From NCBI GenBank assembly GCA_026770585.1, contig MU646385.1, forward strand, positions 285,961 through 296,269: 10,309 nt of DNA, read 5' to 3'. A program made the position numbers and the translations under genes. The notes under the pieces are model-generated. The model saw nothing but the letters and a program-made list of their open reading frames with translations, made no database searches and had not been told where the DNA came from. This stretch comes from Baffinella frigidus (taxonomy: Eukaryota > Cryptophyceae > Cryptomonadales > Baffinellaceae). Shown piece after piece: positions 1-6,432 of this stretch; positions within the stretch are counted from its first letter, which is position 1; each line of letters opens with the position of its first letter.

Positions 1-958
1 TAGGGTTTAGGGTTTAGGGGTTAGGGTTTAGGGTTTAGGGTTTAGGTTTTGGGGTTTCGGGTTTCGGGTTTAGGGTTTAGGTTTTGGGGTTTGGGGTTTA
101 GAGTTTGGGGTTTGAGGTTTAGGGTTTGGGTTTTAGGGTTTAGGGTTTTAGGGTTGAGGGTTGAGGACTGGGAGTTAAGGTTTAGGTTGATGCTTTGAGA
201 TTTAGGTTGATGGTTTGGGTGTAGGGTACAAGGTTTAGGGTTGAGGGTTTCGGGTTGTGGGTTGAGTGTTGAGTGTTGAGGATGTGAAATTTAGGGTTTA
301 GGGTTTCGGTTTCAGGATTTTAGAATTTAGGTTGATGGTTTGGGCTCAGGGTTTAGGGTTTAGAGTGTAGGGTTTAGGGTTTAGGGTTTAGGGTTGAGGG
401 TTGAGGGTTGAGGGTTAAGGGTTGGGAGTTAAGGTTTAGGTTGATGCTTTGAGATTTAGGTTGACGGTTTGGGTGTAGGGTGTAGGGTGTAGGTTCGAGG
501 TTTTCGGGTTATGGGTTGCGTGTTGAGTGTTGAGGATGTGAGGTTCAGGGTTTAGGGTTTCGGTTTCAGGATTTCAGAATTTAAGTTGATGGTTTGGGCT
601 TAGGGTTTAGGGTTTAGAGTGTAGGGTTTAGGGTTTAGGATTTAGGCTTTAGAATTCAGGTTTTATGGTTTAGGGTTTAGGGTTAAGGGTTTAGGATCAA
701 GGGATTAGGGTTTAGGGTTTGGGATTGGAGGTTGAGGATTCAGGGTTTCAGGATTCAGGGTTCAGGGTTTATGGTTTAGGCATCAGGTTTGAGGGTGTAG
801 GGTTGAGGTAGGGTTTAGGTCTTGGGGTTGAGTGTTTAGGGTTTTGGGTTTAGGGTTTAGGGTTTAGGGTTTATGGTTTTGGGTTTAGGGTTTAGGGTTT
901 AGGGTTTTAAGGTTTAGGGTTGAGGATTGATATTTCAGGGTTTAGGATTCAGGGTTGA
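1..958 (+). repeat. Degenerate TTTAGGG telomere-like array, G-strand orientation
   Basis: Nearly all of this stretch is built from TTTAGGG and close variants such as TTGAGGG, TTTCGGG, TTTGGGG and GTGTAGGG. Only short runs are perfect, for example around 840-905, so this is degenerate interstitial or subtelomeric DNA rather than a fresh telomere cap. G-rich runs could form G-quadruplexes. A chromosome end lying to the left would show CCCTAAA on this strand, so the array is reversed relative to a left terminus. No gene is visible. Confidence 0.95.
170..640 (+). repeat. 254-bp higher-order tandem duplication inside the telomere-like array
   Basis: Two copies of a complex degenerate-telomere unit lie in tandem. 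The marker GGGAGTTAAGGTTTAGG occurs at 170 and 424, and TAGAGTGTAGGG at 361 and 615; both pairs are 254 bases apart. Intervening markers (TTGATGCTTTGAGATTTAGG, GAGTGTTGAGGATGTGA, TTTCGGTTTCAGGATTT) keep the same order in both copies, with a few substitutions and small compensating length changes. The block therefore duplicated as one unit after the heptamers had diverged. Confidence 0.85.
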
Positions 959-972
959 GGAAATAAAAGGCA

Positions 973-991
973 GAGGCCAGAATCTGGCCTC
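973..991. repeat. 19-nt palindrome at a telomere-strand switch point
   Basis: GAGGCCAGA at 973-981 and TCTGGCCTC at 983-991 are perfect reverse complements around one unpaired base at 982. The palindrome sits in the only non-telomeric stretch (about 959-1012) between the G-strand array to the left and the C-strand array to the right, so it marks the flip in orientation. Confidence 0.85.
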
Positions 992-1012
992 GGGTTGAGG
1001 TTCAAATCAACC

Positions 1013-1505
1013 ATGAACCCTACACCCTAAGCCCTAAACCCTTGATCCCTACCCCAAAAAACTAATCCCTAAACCCTCAATCCTGAACCCTAACCCCTAA
1101 ATCTTGAACCCTAAACCCTAAGCCCTAAACCCTAAACCCTAAACCCTAAACCCTAAGCACTAAGCACTAAACCCTAAACACCAAACCCTAAATCCCAAAC
1201 CCTAAACCCTCAACCCTAAACCCCAAACCCAAAACCCTCAACCCAAAACCCTACACCCAAAACCCTACACCCTACACCCTAAACCCTAAACCCTAAACCC
1301 TAAACCCTAAACTCCCAAACCCCCAAAACTGAACCCTGATTTCTAAACACCAAACCCTAAACCCTAAACCTTAACCCTAAACCCTTGACCCTCAACCCCA
1401 AACCCTAAATCTTAAACCCTAAACCCTCAACCCCAAACCCCATACCCCCAACCCCACAAACTAAACCCCAAACTCTAAACCCTAAACCCTCAACCCTAAA
1501 CCCTG
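1013..1505 (-). repeat. Degenerate CCCTAAA telomere-like array, C-strand orientation
   Basis: This is an array of CCCTAAA and variants (CCCTCAA, CCCCAAA, CCCTACA, CCAAACC) with short perfect runs near 1124-1155 and 1275-1310. It has the opposite orientation to 1-958, so together they give a TTTAGGG-then-CCCTAAA arrangement. No gene is visible. Confidence 0.93.
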
Positions 1506-2065
1506 TCAAAGCACTTTGGTGCTTTACTCTCTTTGGGGAACGTCGACCCCTTAGGGGCTCCAACCCCGCAGATTGCTTGTGCAATTTAGTGTGGTCTGTC
1601 CGGAATTCTTAAGTTGACGGAATTCTTAAGTCCGAATCCAAACTGCCGAATTCGGAGAGTATTTTTAGGAGCAGGAACCGTTTCGGTTCCGGCTCAAGGG
1701 AAAAGCGGGAGTCCGACACGGGATTCCCCATACCTTCAGTCCAAGGGAGGACCGGCACGCCAGCTCCTTCCATGTTGAGTACAAAGCCGAAACATCAGCC
1801 CCTGGCCTTTTACTTCGCTCATCCCCACCGCGCTCCGCGTACAGTTCGTTGGATTGTGCGCTGATGCTTGATGCCCTCTCCTGCTAGCCACGTGTGCGTC
1901 TAGCACTTCACCGCCTTAGGGCGTGGCCATGCAGGGGAGGACTGACAGCTGTGCGCTTGCCCGGTGAATCCTGACTAAACCAGCAGTGGCTGCCCAGCTT
2001 GCGTGTGCGTCACAGCACTCCTCCTCCTTTGGAAGCAAGCAGGCTGAGCAGCTGAGGTTCAGGGC
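1506..2065. other. Non-telomeric spacer with clustered small palindromes, no gene recognised
   Basis: I see no open frame worth calling here. The first 190 bases are dense in dyads: AAAGCAC/GTGCTTT with a 4-nt loop (1507-1524), CCCCTTAGGGG (about 1548-1558), ATTGC/GCAAT (about 1572-1585), CCGAATTCGG (1646-1655) and GGAACCG/CGGTTCC with a TTT loop (1674-1690). A 14-mer, CGGAATTCTTAAGT, is repeated at 1601 and 1618. The rest (1700-2065) is mixed-composition sequence that I do not recognise. It ends in C-strand telomere remnants. Confidence 0.6.
1601..1631 (+). repeat. Two-copy 17-bp-period tandem repeat
   Basis: CGGAATTCTTAAGT occurs at 1601-1614 and again at 1618-1631, separated by TGA. The EcoRI-like GAATTC core recurs in the palindrome CCGAATTCGG at 1646-1655. 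Confidence 0.85.
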
Positions 2066-2165
2066 ATGCTAATCCCCAAACCCTAAACTCTTAACTAAAA
2101 ATAAGGCAATGGATCCTGAACCCTCTAAACACTAAACAATGAACCCTGCACCCTGAATCCTAAAC
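2066..2165 (-). repeat. Short C-strand telomere-like remnant
   Basis: Degenerate heptamers such as CCCCAAA, CCCTAAA and CCCTGAA are interrupted by short unrelated bases. The block is much more decayed than its neighbours and abuts the next strand switch at about 2165. Confidence 0.75.
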
Positions 2166-2193
2166 TGGGTTCATTGAGGTTTAGGGTGCAGGG
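2144..2193. repeat. Inverted repeat at the C-to-G telomere-strand switch
   Basis: CCCTGCACCCT (2144-2154) and AGGGTGCAGGG (2183-2193) are perfect 11-bp reverse complements around a 28-nt loop. The orientation changes from C-strand (left) to G-strand (right) inside the loop. GCACCCT is itself a telomere-like variant, so part of the symmetry follows from the flip, but sharing the exact variant is more than the heptamer requires. Confidence 0.7.
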
Positions 2194-2590
2194 TTTCGAG
2201 TTTCGGGTTCAGGGTTTAGGGTTTATTTTATTTTTATCAGAGTTAGGGTTTAGGGTTTATTAGGGTTTAGGGTTTAGGGTTTAGGGTCGAGAGTGTAGGG
2301 TTTAGGGTTTATGGCTTTTTTCATCAGGGTTAGGGTTGAGGGTTTATTAGGGTTTAGGGTTTAAGGTTTAGGGTCGAGGGTGTAGGGTTTTGGGCTCCGG
2401 GTTTAGGGTTTAAGGGTTTAGGGTTTAAGGGTTCAGGGGTTACGGTTTAGGGTTTAGGGTTTGGGGTTTAGGGTTTAGGGTTTGGGGTTCAGGGTTTGGG
2501 GTTCAGGGTTTAGGGTTTAGGGTTTAGGGTTCAGGGGTTACGGTCTAGGGATTAGGGTTTACGGGTTTAAGGTTTTGGGTTCAGGGTTGA
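2166..2590 (+). repeat. TTTAGGG telomere-like array with 87-bp higher-order unit
   Basis: G-strand degenerate heptamers. A composite unit is present twice: ATCAG followed by telomeric repeats at 2236 and 2323, and TCGAG(A/G)GTGTAGGG at 2287 and 2374, both pairs 87 bases apart. Each copy starts with a T-rich stretch and contains TTTATTAGGGTTTAGGG. Beyond about 2400 the array turns into TTTGGGG, TTCAGGG and TTACGG variants. Confidence 0.88.
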
Positions 2591-2597
2591 TGGGTTC

Positions 2598-2654
2598 ATA
2601 CCAGAATCTCGAATGGATTCAAGGTTGAGGGTTGAGGAGTTAATACCAGAATCT
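2598..2654 (+). repeat. Direct repeat at the left edge of the gene island
   Basis: ATACCAGAATCT occurs at 2598-2609 and 2643-2654, 45 bases apart, each followed by a diverged GATTC-containing tail. It straddles the transition from telomeric to non-telomeric DNA. The core CCAGAATCT also occurs inside the palindrome at 973-991. Confidence 0.65.
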
Positions 2655-3043
2655 TGATTCCCAAAGAATTCAGGATCGAGTTCAAGCACATATCCCGTAA
2701 AGGACGTCCAGAGAGAGGAGCAGATCGAAAAAGATACTGCCTTTTCGCCCTTTGGGGCCTGCTTCTCCTGTTCGGGTGCATCCTCAGACCTTCTCCCTTG
2801 GAGCCATTGAGCTACCTAAGTCAACCAGGTCTACTTTGGGCGGCCGTCTTGCTGCAGCATCCTCGACCTCCGTTGGGGCTCCCTCCTCCATTTTGGACCT
2901 TTTGAGACCTTTCCGCCCATGAAAATTATTGCTATTAAGTTCAGGCGGACACAGAACATACTATGTAAGGGTCGATTTCTGCCCCAGGATTTGCGGGACC
3001 GCTGGCGCCGTGCTATATTGGGGTTCGTGCTGTATTGGAGGTA
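2655..3043. other. Unassigned spacer, no supported gene
   Basis: There are short open stretches on both strands, but none has an ATG start with recognisable protein content. The only longer one on the plus strand needs a TTG start and is Pro/Leu-rich and featureless. AGGCGGACAC at 2943-2952 recurs at 3331-3340, so fragments of the island-edge repeat family reach into this spacer. Confidence 0.5.
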
Positions 3044-3144
3044 TCCCTGAAGTGGCCAGCAGGCACATACGCTCTACCGTAGGGCCCTAGGACCTGACTA
3101 GGACCTCTGGCGGGTCAATTTTGACTGGCTGGCCACTTAAGGGA
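3044..3144 (+). mobile_element. Palindromic foldback (MITE-like) repeat, copy A
   Basis: The ends are near-perfect inverted repeats: TCCCTGAAGTGGCCAGC (3044-3060) and GCTGGCCACTTAAGGGA (3128-3144) match at 16 of 17 positions. Positions 3066-3096 (31 bases) are identical to the reverse complement of 7952-7982, part of copy C. The inner right part, around AATTTTGAC, is a second dyad. There is no coding capacity. It resembles a miniature non-autonomous foldback element. I see no convincing target-site duplication, so the transposon assignment is inference. Confidence 0.7.
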
Positions 3145-3175
3145 CATTACTATCCTTTTCAGTACCCAGATAAAG

Positions 3176-3231
3176 GACCTGCCTAGGACCTCTGTGGGGC
3201 CAATTTTGACCCCAGGGTTACTTAAGGGATG
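3176..3231 (+). mobile_element. Partial foldback repeat, copy B
   Basis: This aligns with the right half of copy A (from about 3092): GGACCTG, one base, CTAGGACCTCTG, then an AATTTTGAC core and CTTAAGGGA, offset by about 84 bases. Around the core, GGGGCCAATTTTGACCCC is a dyad whose arm bases differ from those in copies A and C, yet pairing is largely kept. The left half of the element is missing. Confidence 0.6.
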
Positions 3232-3303
3232 TGCGGGTGAGACCAGCCCAGTGTCAAAGTGGTGAGCGTGGTCGAGAAGCACACCTCGACATTTCCTTTA
3301 GGC

Positions 3304-3340
3304 CCTTTAGGTTCTTCGAGCTCCCAACATAGGCGGACAC
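3304..3340 (-). repeat. 37-nt island-edge repeat, left inverted copy
   Basis: The reverse complement matches 7644-7680 at 36 of 37 positions; the only difference is A against T in TGTTGGGAG's upstream flank. It is a diverged relative of 7882-7918. The right-hand copy includes the stop codon of the phosphodiesterase gene. The repeat lies just to the gene side of foldback copies A and B. Confidence 0.9.
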
Positions 3341-3728
3341 CGGAACTTGTTCTCCGTTCAAGCTAGTGGATTCAAAAGTGGCCACCGGCGTCACGCCCGG
3401 GGACGTGTCTGAAATAAGGAACGCGAGTGCAAGCCAAACAGCGGCACGGCCAAAGAAAACGCACTTCGTACACCTTATGCAGTGCTGTGGTCGAACTTCC
3501 CAATCCTACCCTCCTACCCGCACTACCGACAAGCATTGCGAGAGCGTAGCCACAAGTTCGTGTGTTTTAACCATGTATTCACAATATTGGAAGATGCAGC
3601 CCCCTGCTGATCGCGCCCAGCGCTTACCTTACACCCTAATCCCACTCCACTCGCCCCGGGCACTGGAACCCTGAAAAGAGCCACGAGTCTTGCAACCGGT
3701 CCCAGGGGGGCATGCACGGCCTGGAGAT
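3341..3728. other. Spacer downstream of the RWP-RK gene, no supported gene
   Basis: A plus-strand open stretch (3366-3674) needs a GTG start and has no family features, so I do not call it. On the minus strand this is the probable 3' flank of the RWP-RK gene. A TGTAA motif, the green-algal polyadenylation signal, reads on the minus strand at 3629-3633, about 170 bases past the stop. That assignment is weak. Confidence 0.4.
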
Positions 3729-3788
3729 CTGGGGACACCGTCCCGTGTAAAGTTGCCCCGGCTATCCTACACGGGACTGTGTCCCCAG
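3729..3788 (-). promoter_or_regulatory. 21-bp stem-loop just past the RWP-RK stop codon
   Basis: The arms at 3729-3749 and 3768-3788 are reverse complements at 20 of 21 positions, around an 18-nt loop. Reading on the minus strand, the stem starts 11 bases after the RWP-RK stop codon, so it would fold in the 3' UTR of that mRNA. Possible roles are message stability, localisation, small-RNA processing or simply a mobile palindrome. The sequence cannot decide between these. Confidence 0.7.
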
Positions 3789-3799
3789 TGGAGAGGAGC

Positions 3800-4639
3800 T
3801 CAGGCCTCGACGTCGAAGCCGTCGACGACCGCTTCAAGCTCGGCGGTGTGGACCGCCGCCATGCCCTCCGAGGTGCAGCCCGAGGAGAGCGTGTCCAGGT
3901 AGTCCATCACGGCGTCGACCACGTTGCAGCTCTGCTCCGCCGATGGCAAGGGCGCCGCCACCCAGCGCAGTTGCTGCGCGACAACCGCCGCGCTGGTGGG
4001 GAGGCCAAAGGCGGAGCTCGTCTGTGCCGCAGCAGCGTCCTCGACGCTGAAGGCGCCGTCGATGTTGTCGGAGGAGGCCATGGAGGAGTCTGAGGAGGAG
4101 AACACGGACCCCACTTTGATGCAGCGCAGGGGCATCATGATGGATTGCGACGCAGTGGCATGGGAGGCCGAGAAGGTGGCGCGCACGGGAGAAGAAGCGG
4201 CGCGGGCCGCCACCAGGGAAGGCGTCCCTTGGAAACGCGAGGCCATGCTGTTCCTCCGAGAACAGCCCGTGGAGCACAAGCAGGACCCACCCCCCTCCTG
4301 GGAGGCGCAGGTGTACAGCACAGGTGGCCGCTTGTACGGCCACCCTTGCAGGCCAGCACGCCGACACACTTTCTTGAAGGTGGTTGGGGAGAGCCCGAGC
4401 ATCTGCGCCGCCTTGTCGCGCGGGAGATGCGTCATGCCGTCGAGAACCGAGCGATCCACCCAAGCTGCGAGGGGGCGCCGCCCCCGGCCTCCCCCACGGG
4501 GCGTCTCCTGACGAGCGTCGATGTTGGTATGGGTGGTTGCGAGAGTCGCCTCTGTTGCGAACTGAGCAGTGTTGGACGGAACGGTGAACTTGTACGACGG
4601 TGTTTCGTCGCACCACACGGAAGACTCGAATGCCGTCAT
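3800..4639 (-). CDS. RWP-RK domain transcription factor
   Basis: A 279-residue intronless reading frame that probably encodes a nuclear DNA-binding regulator. The RWP-RK domain spans about residues 61-104. It shows the amphipathic LPRDKAAQMLGLSPTTFKK helix, the VCRRAGL segment and the GWPYKR signature; most relatives have RWPxRK here, so the first Arg is replaced by Gly and the last two basic residues are swapped. A Gly/Arg stretch at residues 48-55 (RGGGRGRR) is a plausible nuclear localisation or DNA-contact segment. After the domain comes a Ser/Ala-rich linker with Cys near 111-126, then an acidic hydrophobic tail (VVDAVMDYLDTL, ending DGFDVEA) that could be an activation or partner-binding region. 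No PB1 domain, coiled coil or GAF-like region is visible, so it resembles the short RKD-type members more than NIN-like proteins. The ATG at 4639 is the first in frame after an in-frame TGA at 4718-4720. It is divergent from the phosphodiesterase gene. Family assignment is confident; targets are unknown. Confidence 0.87.
   Translation of the reverse strand: MTAFESSVWCDETPSYKFTVPSNTAQFATEATLATTHTNIDARQETPRGGGRGRRPLAAWVDRSVLDGMTHLPRDKAAQMLGLSPTTFKKVCRRAGLQGWPYKRPPVLYTCASQEGGGSCLCSTGCSRRNSMASRFQGTPSLVAARAASSPVRATFSASHATASQSIMMPLRCIKVGSVFSSSDSSMASSDNIDGAFSVEDAAAAQTSSAFGLPTSAAVVAQQLRWVAAPLPSAEQSCNVVDAVMDYLDTLSSGCTSEGMAAVHTAELEAVVDGFDVEA
4328..4459 (-). other. RWP-RK DNA-binding domain segment
   Basis: Codons for residues 61-104 of the minus-strand protein. 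Canonical features are the AA dyad in the first helix, the L-x-S-x-T-x-x-K-K motif, C-R-R, and W-P-Y followed by two basic residues. The departure is Gly at residue 99, where Arg normally begins the RWPxRK signature, with KR in place of RK. Confidence 0.85.
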
Positions 4640-5039
4640 GTCGCTGGTACTTGTCGAGTGCGCGTGGGCTGCGGTTCCCGGGTGGGTGCGATGGGGCGTT
4701 CTAGGGGTGCGTGCGTGTCAACGAAGACTGTTCAAAAGAAGACAGCCAAAAGAAGACAGGCCTCTTATGGAGCTCTAGGTGCTTTTCATTTTTGACCGCA
4801 CAAACGATTTGACCCAGGGGGGCTTCTGGCTTGACCGGTTAAGCCGCGTGACGAAGATGCGGACGTGATGAAACTGATAGGGAAGACGCGTGACAACGCT
4901 GACGATAAAGGGGGGATAAAAACAGTCCGAGTCGGAAATTAAATCTCGGATCATTCAGGCCCGCTACTTTTGAGGAGAATTTTCCATGAATCAACTTTTG
5001 AGTTGGTTCTGAGGTCTGATTCTTTTCACGTACGAGCTC
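4640..5039. other. Upstream flank of the RWP-RK gene
   Basis: I see no gene here. The 13-mer CAAAAGAAGACAG is repeated at 4733 and 4747. A GGATAAAAAC stretch near 4914 resembles a TATA-like element on the plus strand, but it faces away from the RWP-RK gene, so I do not call it a promoter. The 12-bp palindrome TACGAGCTCGTA (5031-5042) abuts the foldback element that follows. Confidence 0.45.
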
Positions 5040-5251
5040 GTAGAGCCAATGTGCTCGTAGGACTTGGCCAAAGCGAAGTTCGAACTAGCGAGATTGCGAA
5101 CTTCTAGATGGACTCTTTTGGACATGTAGTGTTTTAAATTCAAATTTTGCAGTACAAATCGGTGTTTACTAATAATTACGGTCCATCTAGAAGTTCGCAA
5201 TCTCGCTAGTTCGAACTTCGCTTTGGCCAAGTCCTACCACATTGGCTCTAC
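5040..5251. mobile_element. Long foldback element with nested palindromes
   Basis: The left arm (5040-5113) and right arm (5181-5251) are inverted copies. The inner 56 bases of each arm (5058-5113 and 5181-5236) are perfectly complementary. The outer parts match except for a 3-nt CTC insertion in the left arm. The loop (5114-5180) is 67 bases and AT-rich. Each arm contains a second hairpin (GAAGTTCG with CGAACTTC) and the palindrome AGTTCGAACT. The outer ends touch two further palindromes, TACGAGCTCGTA (5031-5042) and CCCTGGCCAGGG (5251-5262). It has no protein content. The perfect arms imply recent formation, gene conversion or a selected RNA hairpin. Confidence 0.85.
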
Positions 5252-5450
5252 CCTGGCCAGGGTGCTTCGCAAAATCCATATGCCCTACGGGGCAATTCCT
5301 AGGGGCATAGGGGGGTTCCTACGAATATGGGTTAAGGCAGTCACGGTCGAGTTTGTCTTCCCGTTCGGACTAAAAGGGGGGGGGAAAGGGGAGGGGGCGG
5401 AATTGAAATTGTGTTGTAAATTTCTCGAAAACACCAAGAACGTTGGAAAC
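5252..5450. other. Intergenic DNA with a G-rich run
   Basis: I see no gene. From 5372 to 5400 the plus strand carries runs of 9, 4 and 5 consecutive G separated by AAA and A, which could form a G-quadruplex or stall polymerases. The 5' part has a small CCTAGGGGCATAGGGG dyad-like stretch. The region belongs to the shared upstream space between the two divergent genes. Confidence 0.5.
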
Positions 5451-5502
5451 GGGAGTCACCCGCAAAAAGTTGACGTGGGAGTCACCCGCAAAAAGTTGAC
5501 GT
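5451..5502 (+). repeat. 26-bp tandem repeat, two exact copies
   Basis: Positions 5451-5476 and 5477-5502 are identical. Each begins GGGAGTCACCCGC and ends AAAAAGTTGACGT. GGGAGTCACCC includes a short dyad and the TGACGT end resembles a CRE/bZIP half-site; any regulatory role is inference. Confidence 0.9.
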
Positions 5503-5519
5503 TAAAGGAGCCGTTTTGA

Positions 5520-6010
5520 TCACGTTGGAGACGTTATTACCGGTACGAACATGTAATCCCTCCTCTGACAAAAGCCCAGTACGAGGCTTCGTAATTTAGC
5601 CCCAAAAAGTAGCCTGAAAATACCCCTTGACTCTCTTCCTAGATCCAGAGTGGCCCGGAAATCCGGGAAAGGTTTCCGAAACTTTCGGGCCCGACCAAAC
5701 CTCACGACCCGGGAGGTGACCAAAAATCACGACCCGGGATAAGCGTGTACTTCGTACGAAGCTTCGTGCCGTACTTCGTACGAAGCTTCGTACCAGGGCT
5801 GCAACTCCGGCCACTTTTTGGCGTAAATCATGTACCGGTCATGTACCTATGATCGTACCCGACGTACGTCGTACCGTCCTCGTGACCGGTAATTGTCATT
5901 ACCGGTCAAATCAATCACATCTCAGATCACCGAGATTTCAACACCCCTTTTATTCAGGTCACATAACCGGTCACAAGTACCGGTACGAAGCTTCGTACGA
6001 TACAATCCAT
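5520..6010. repeat. Palindrome cluster (TTCGTACGAA, ACCGGT and GACGTACGTC motifs)
   Basis: The stretch is saturated with short dyads. A 21-base unit, TACTTCGTACGAAGCTTCGT plus a leading G, is repeated at 5747-5767 and 5771-5791. A related palindrome, TACGAAGCTTCGTA, is at 5984-5997. CGACGTACGTCG lies at 5860-5871. GACCGGTAAT and ATTACCGGTC (5884-5893 and 5898-5907) form a perfect 10-bp stem with a 4-nt loop. TACCGGT also occurs near 5538, 5833 and 5979. TCACGACCCGGGA is repeated at 5702 and 5727. An open frame runs through part of this region but is not protein-like. Confidence 0.75.
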
Positions 6011-6162
6011 CAGGGGCCTGATTGCTTACTGCTAGCTTACTATTTTTTTTTGAGTCATCAACTCTTCCGCGTGACCTCGAAATACGTTGATGGGCGACAC
6101 GAAAACACCCCTGTGGTGACAACAGAGGAATCTCTTGGTGACCAAGGGATCAACCAGAGTCT
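6011..6162. other. Probable 5' flank or leader of the phosphodiesterase gene
   Basis: This segment has a run of nine T at about 6042-6050 and the dyad CTTGGT/ACCAAG around one base (near 6134-6146). I find no convincing TATA box or transcription start. The T run after TACTA looks like the pyrimidine tract of a splice acceptor, but the following GAG is not a good acceptor, so I do not call an intron. Confidence 0.35.
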
Positions 6163-6204
6163 TCTTCAGGAGGAGGAACGAAGTCTTGCACCTCCTCCTG
6201 AAGA
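6163..6204 (+). promoter_or_regulatory. 14-bp stem-loop upstream of the phosphodiesterase start
   Basis: TCTTCAGGAGGAGG (6163-6176) pairs perfectly with CCTCCTCCTGAAGA (6191-6204) around a 14-nt loop. It ends 31 bases before the ATG at 6236. If transcribed it would be a GC-rich leader hairpin able to hinder scanning ribosomes or bind a regulator. The structure is certain; the function is inference. Confidence 0.65.
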
Positions 6205-6235
6205 GAGAACACGTACTTGCCCCCCCTTCGCACAC

Positions 6236-6319
6236 ATGGCCGACGACGGTGACGACGCCTTCGATTGCAGAAGCCCGGCATTGGTCTTCACGCGAAGCAT
6301 GAGCACCGGGGCGGTCCAG
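6236..6319 (+). CDS. Candidate first exon of the phosphodiesterase gene
   Basis: An ATG at 6236 in good context (CACACATGG, purine two bases before and G after) opens a frame encoding MADDGDDAFDCRSPALVFTR and eight more residues, up to 6319. This frame otherwise ends at TGA 6434-6436. Removing an intron from the CAG|GTTTCTG donor at 6320 joins it, in phase, to the phosphodiesterase frame. The predicted acidic start followed by basic HRRIL residues is protein-like. This model rests on splice-site reading only. The simpler alternative is that translation starts at ATG 6433. Confidence 0.45.
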
Positions 6320-6390
6320 GTTTCTGTGCGCCGCTCGCTGAAGAAATTTGGTTCTAACGAAGGCCTGGAGGCCACCGCTAGCGCCGCCAG
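6320..6390 (+). other. Candidate 71-nt intron
   Basis: The donor is CAG|GTTTCTG at 6320. A branch-like CTAAC lies at 6354-6358, and the acceptor GCCAG ends at 6390. TAG at 6381 and GCAG at 6417 are alternative acceptors. All three give lengths of 2 modulo 3, exactly what is needed to shift from the upstream frame into the phosphodiesterase frame. The in-frame stop TAG at 6379-6381 would be removed in each case. A pyrimidine tract is poor, which weakens the call. Confidence 0.4.
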
Positions 6391-6432
6391 CACCGTCGAA
6401 TTCTCGCGGTGCCGCAGCTCAGCCGTGCCGAC

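Noticed and set aside
1677-1698. Dinoflagellate spliced-leader-like sequence ending GGCTCAAG
   Set aside because: It has the right length and ending, but only about 16 of 22 positions fit the known leader, no GT donor follows it, and the first part is explained by the GGAACCG/CGGTTCC hairpin.
2654-2905. 83-residue plus frame with a Leu-rich stretch
   Set aside because: It needs a TTG start, has low-complexity Pro/Leu composition and overlaps repeat fragments.
3366-3674. 102-residue plus frame
   Set aside because: It needs a GTG start, which is improbable in a nuclear eukaryotic gene, and no family features are visible.
3834-4795. Several overlapping frames of 74-260 residues across the RWP-RK gene
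   Set aside because: They are GC-rich shadows. Only the 3800-4639 minus frame carries a recognisable domain.
5058-5113. tRNA-like B-box (AGTTCGAACT) suggesting a tRNA or SINE
   Set aside because: There is no cloverleaf or A-box at the right spacing, and the motif is part of a perfect palindrome.
4991-5519. Two frames beginning MAKAKFE (minus) and MAKSYHI (plus)
   Set aside because: Both start in the arms of the foldback element at 5040-5251 and have no domain features.
5849-6235. Upstream part of a 195-residue plus frame
   Set aside because: Before the ATG at 6236 it runs through palindromic non-coding DNA and a T run; only the segment from 6236 is considered, as a candidate exon.
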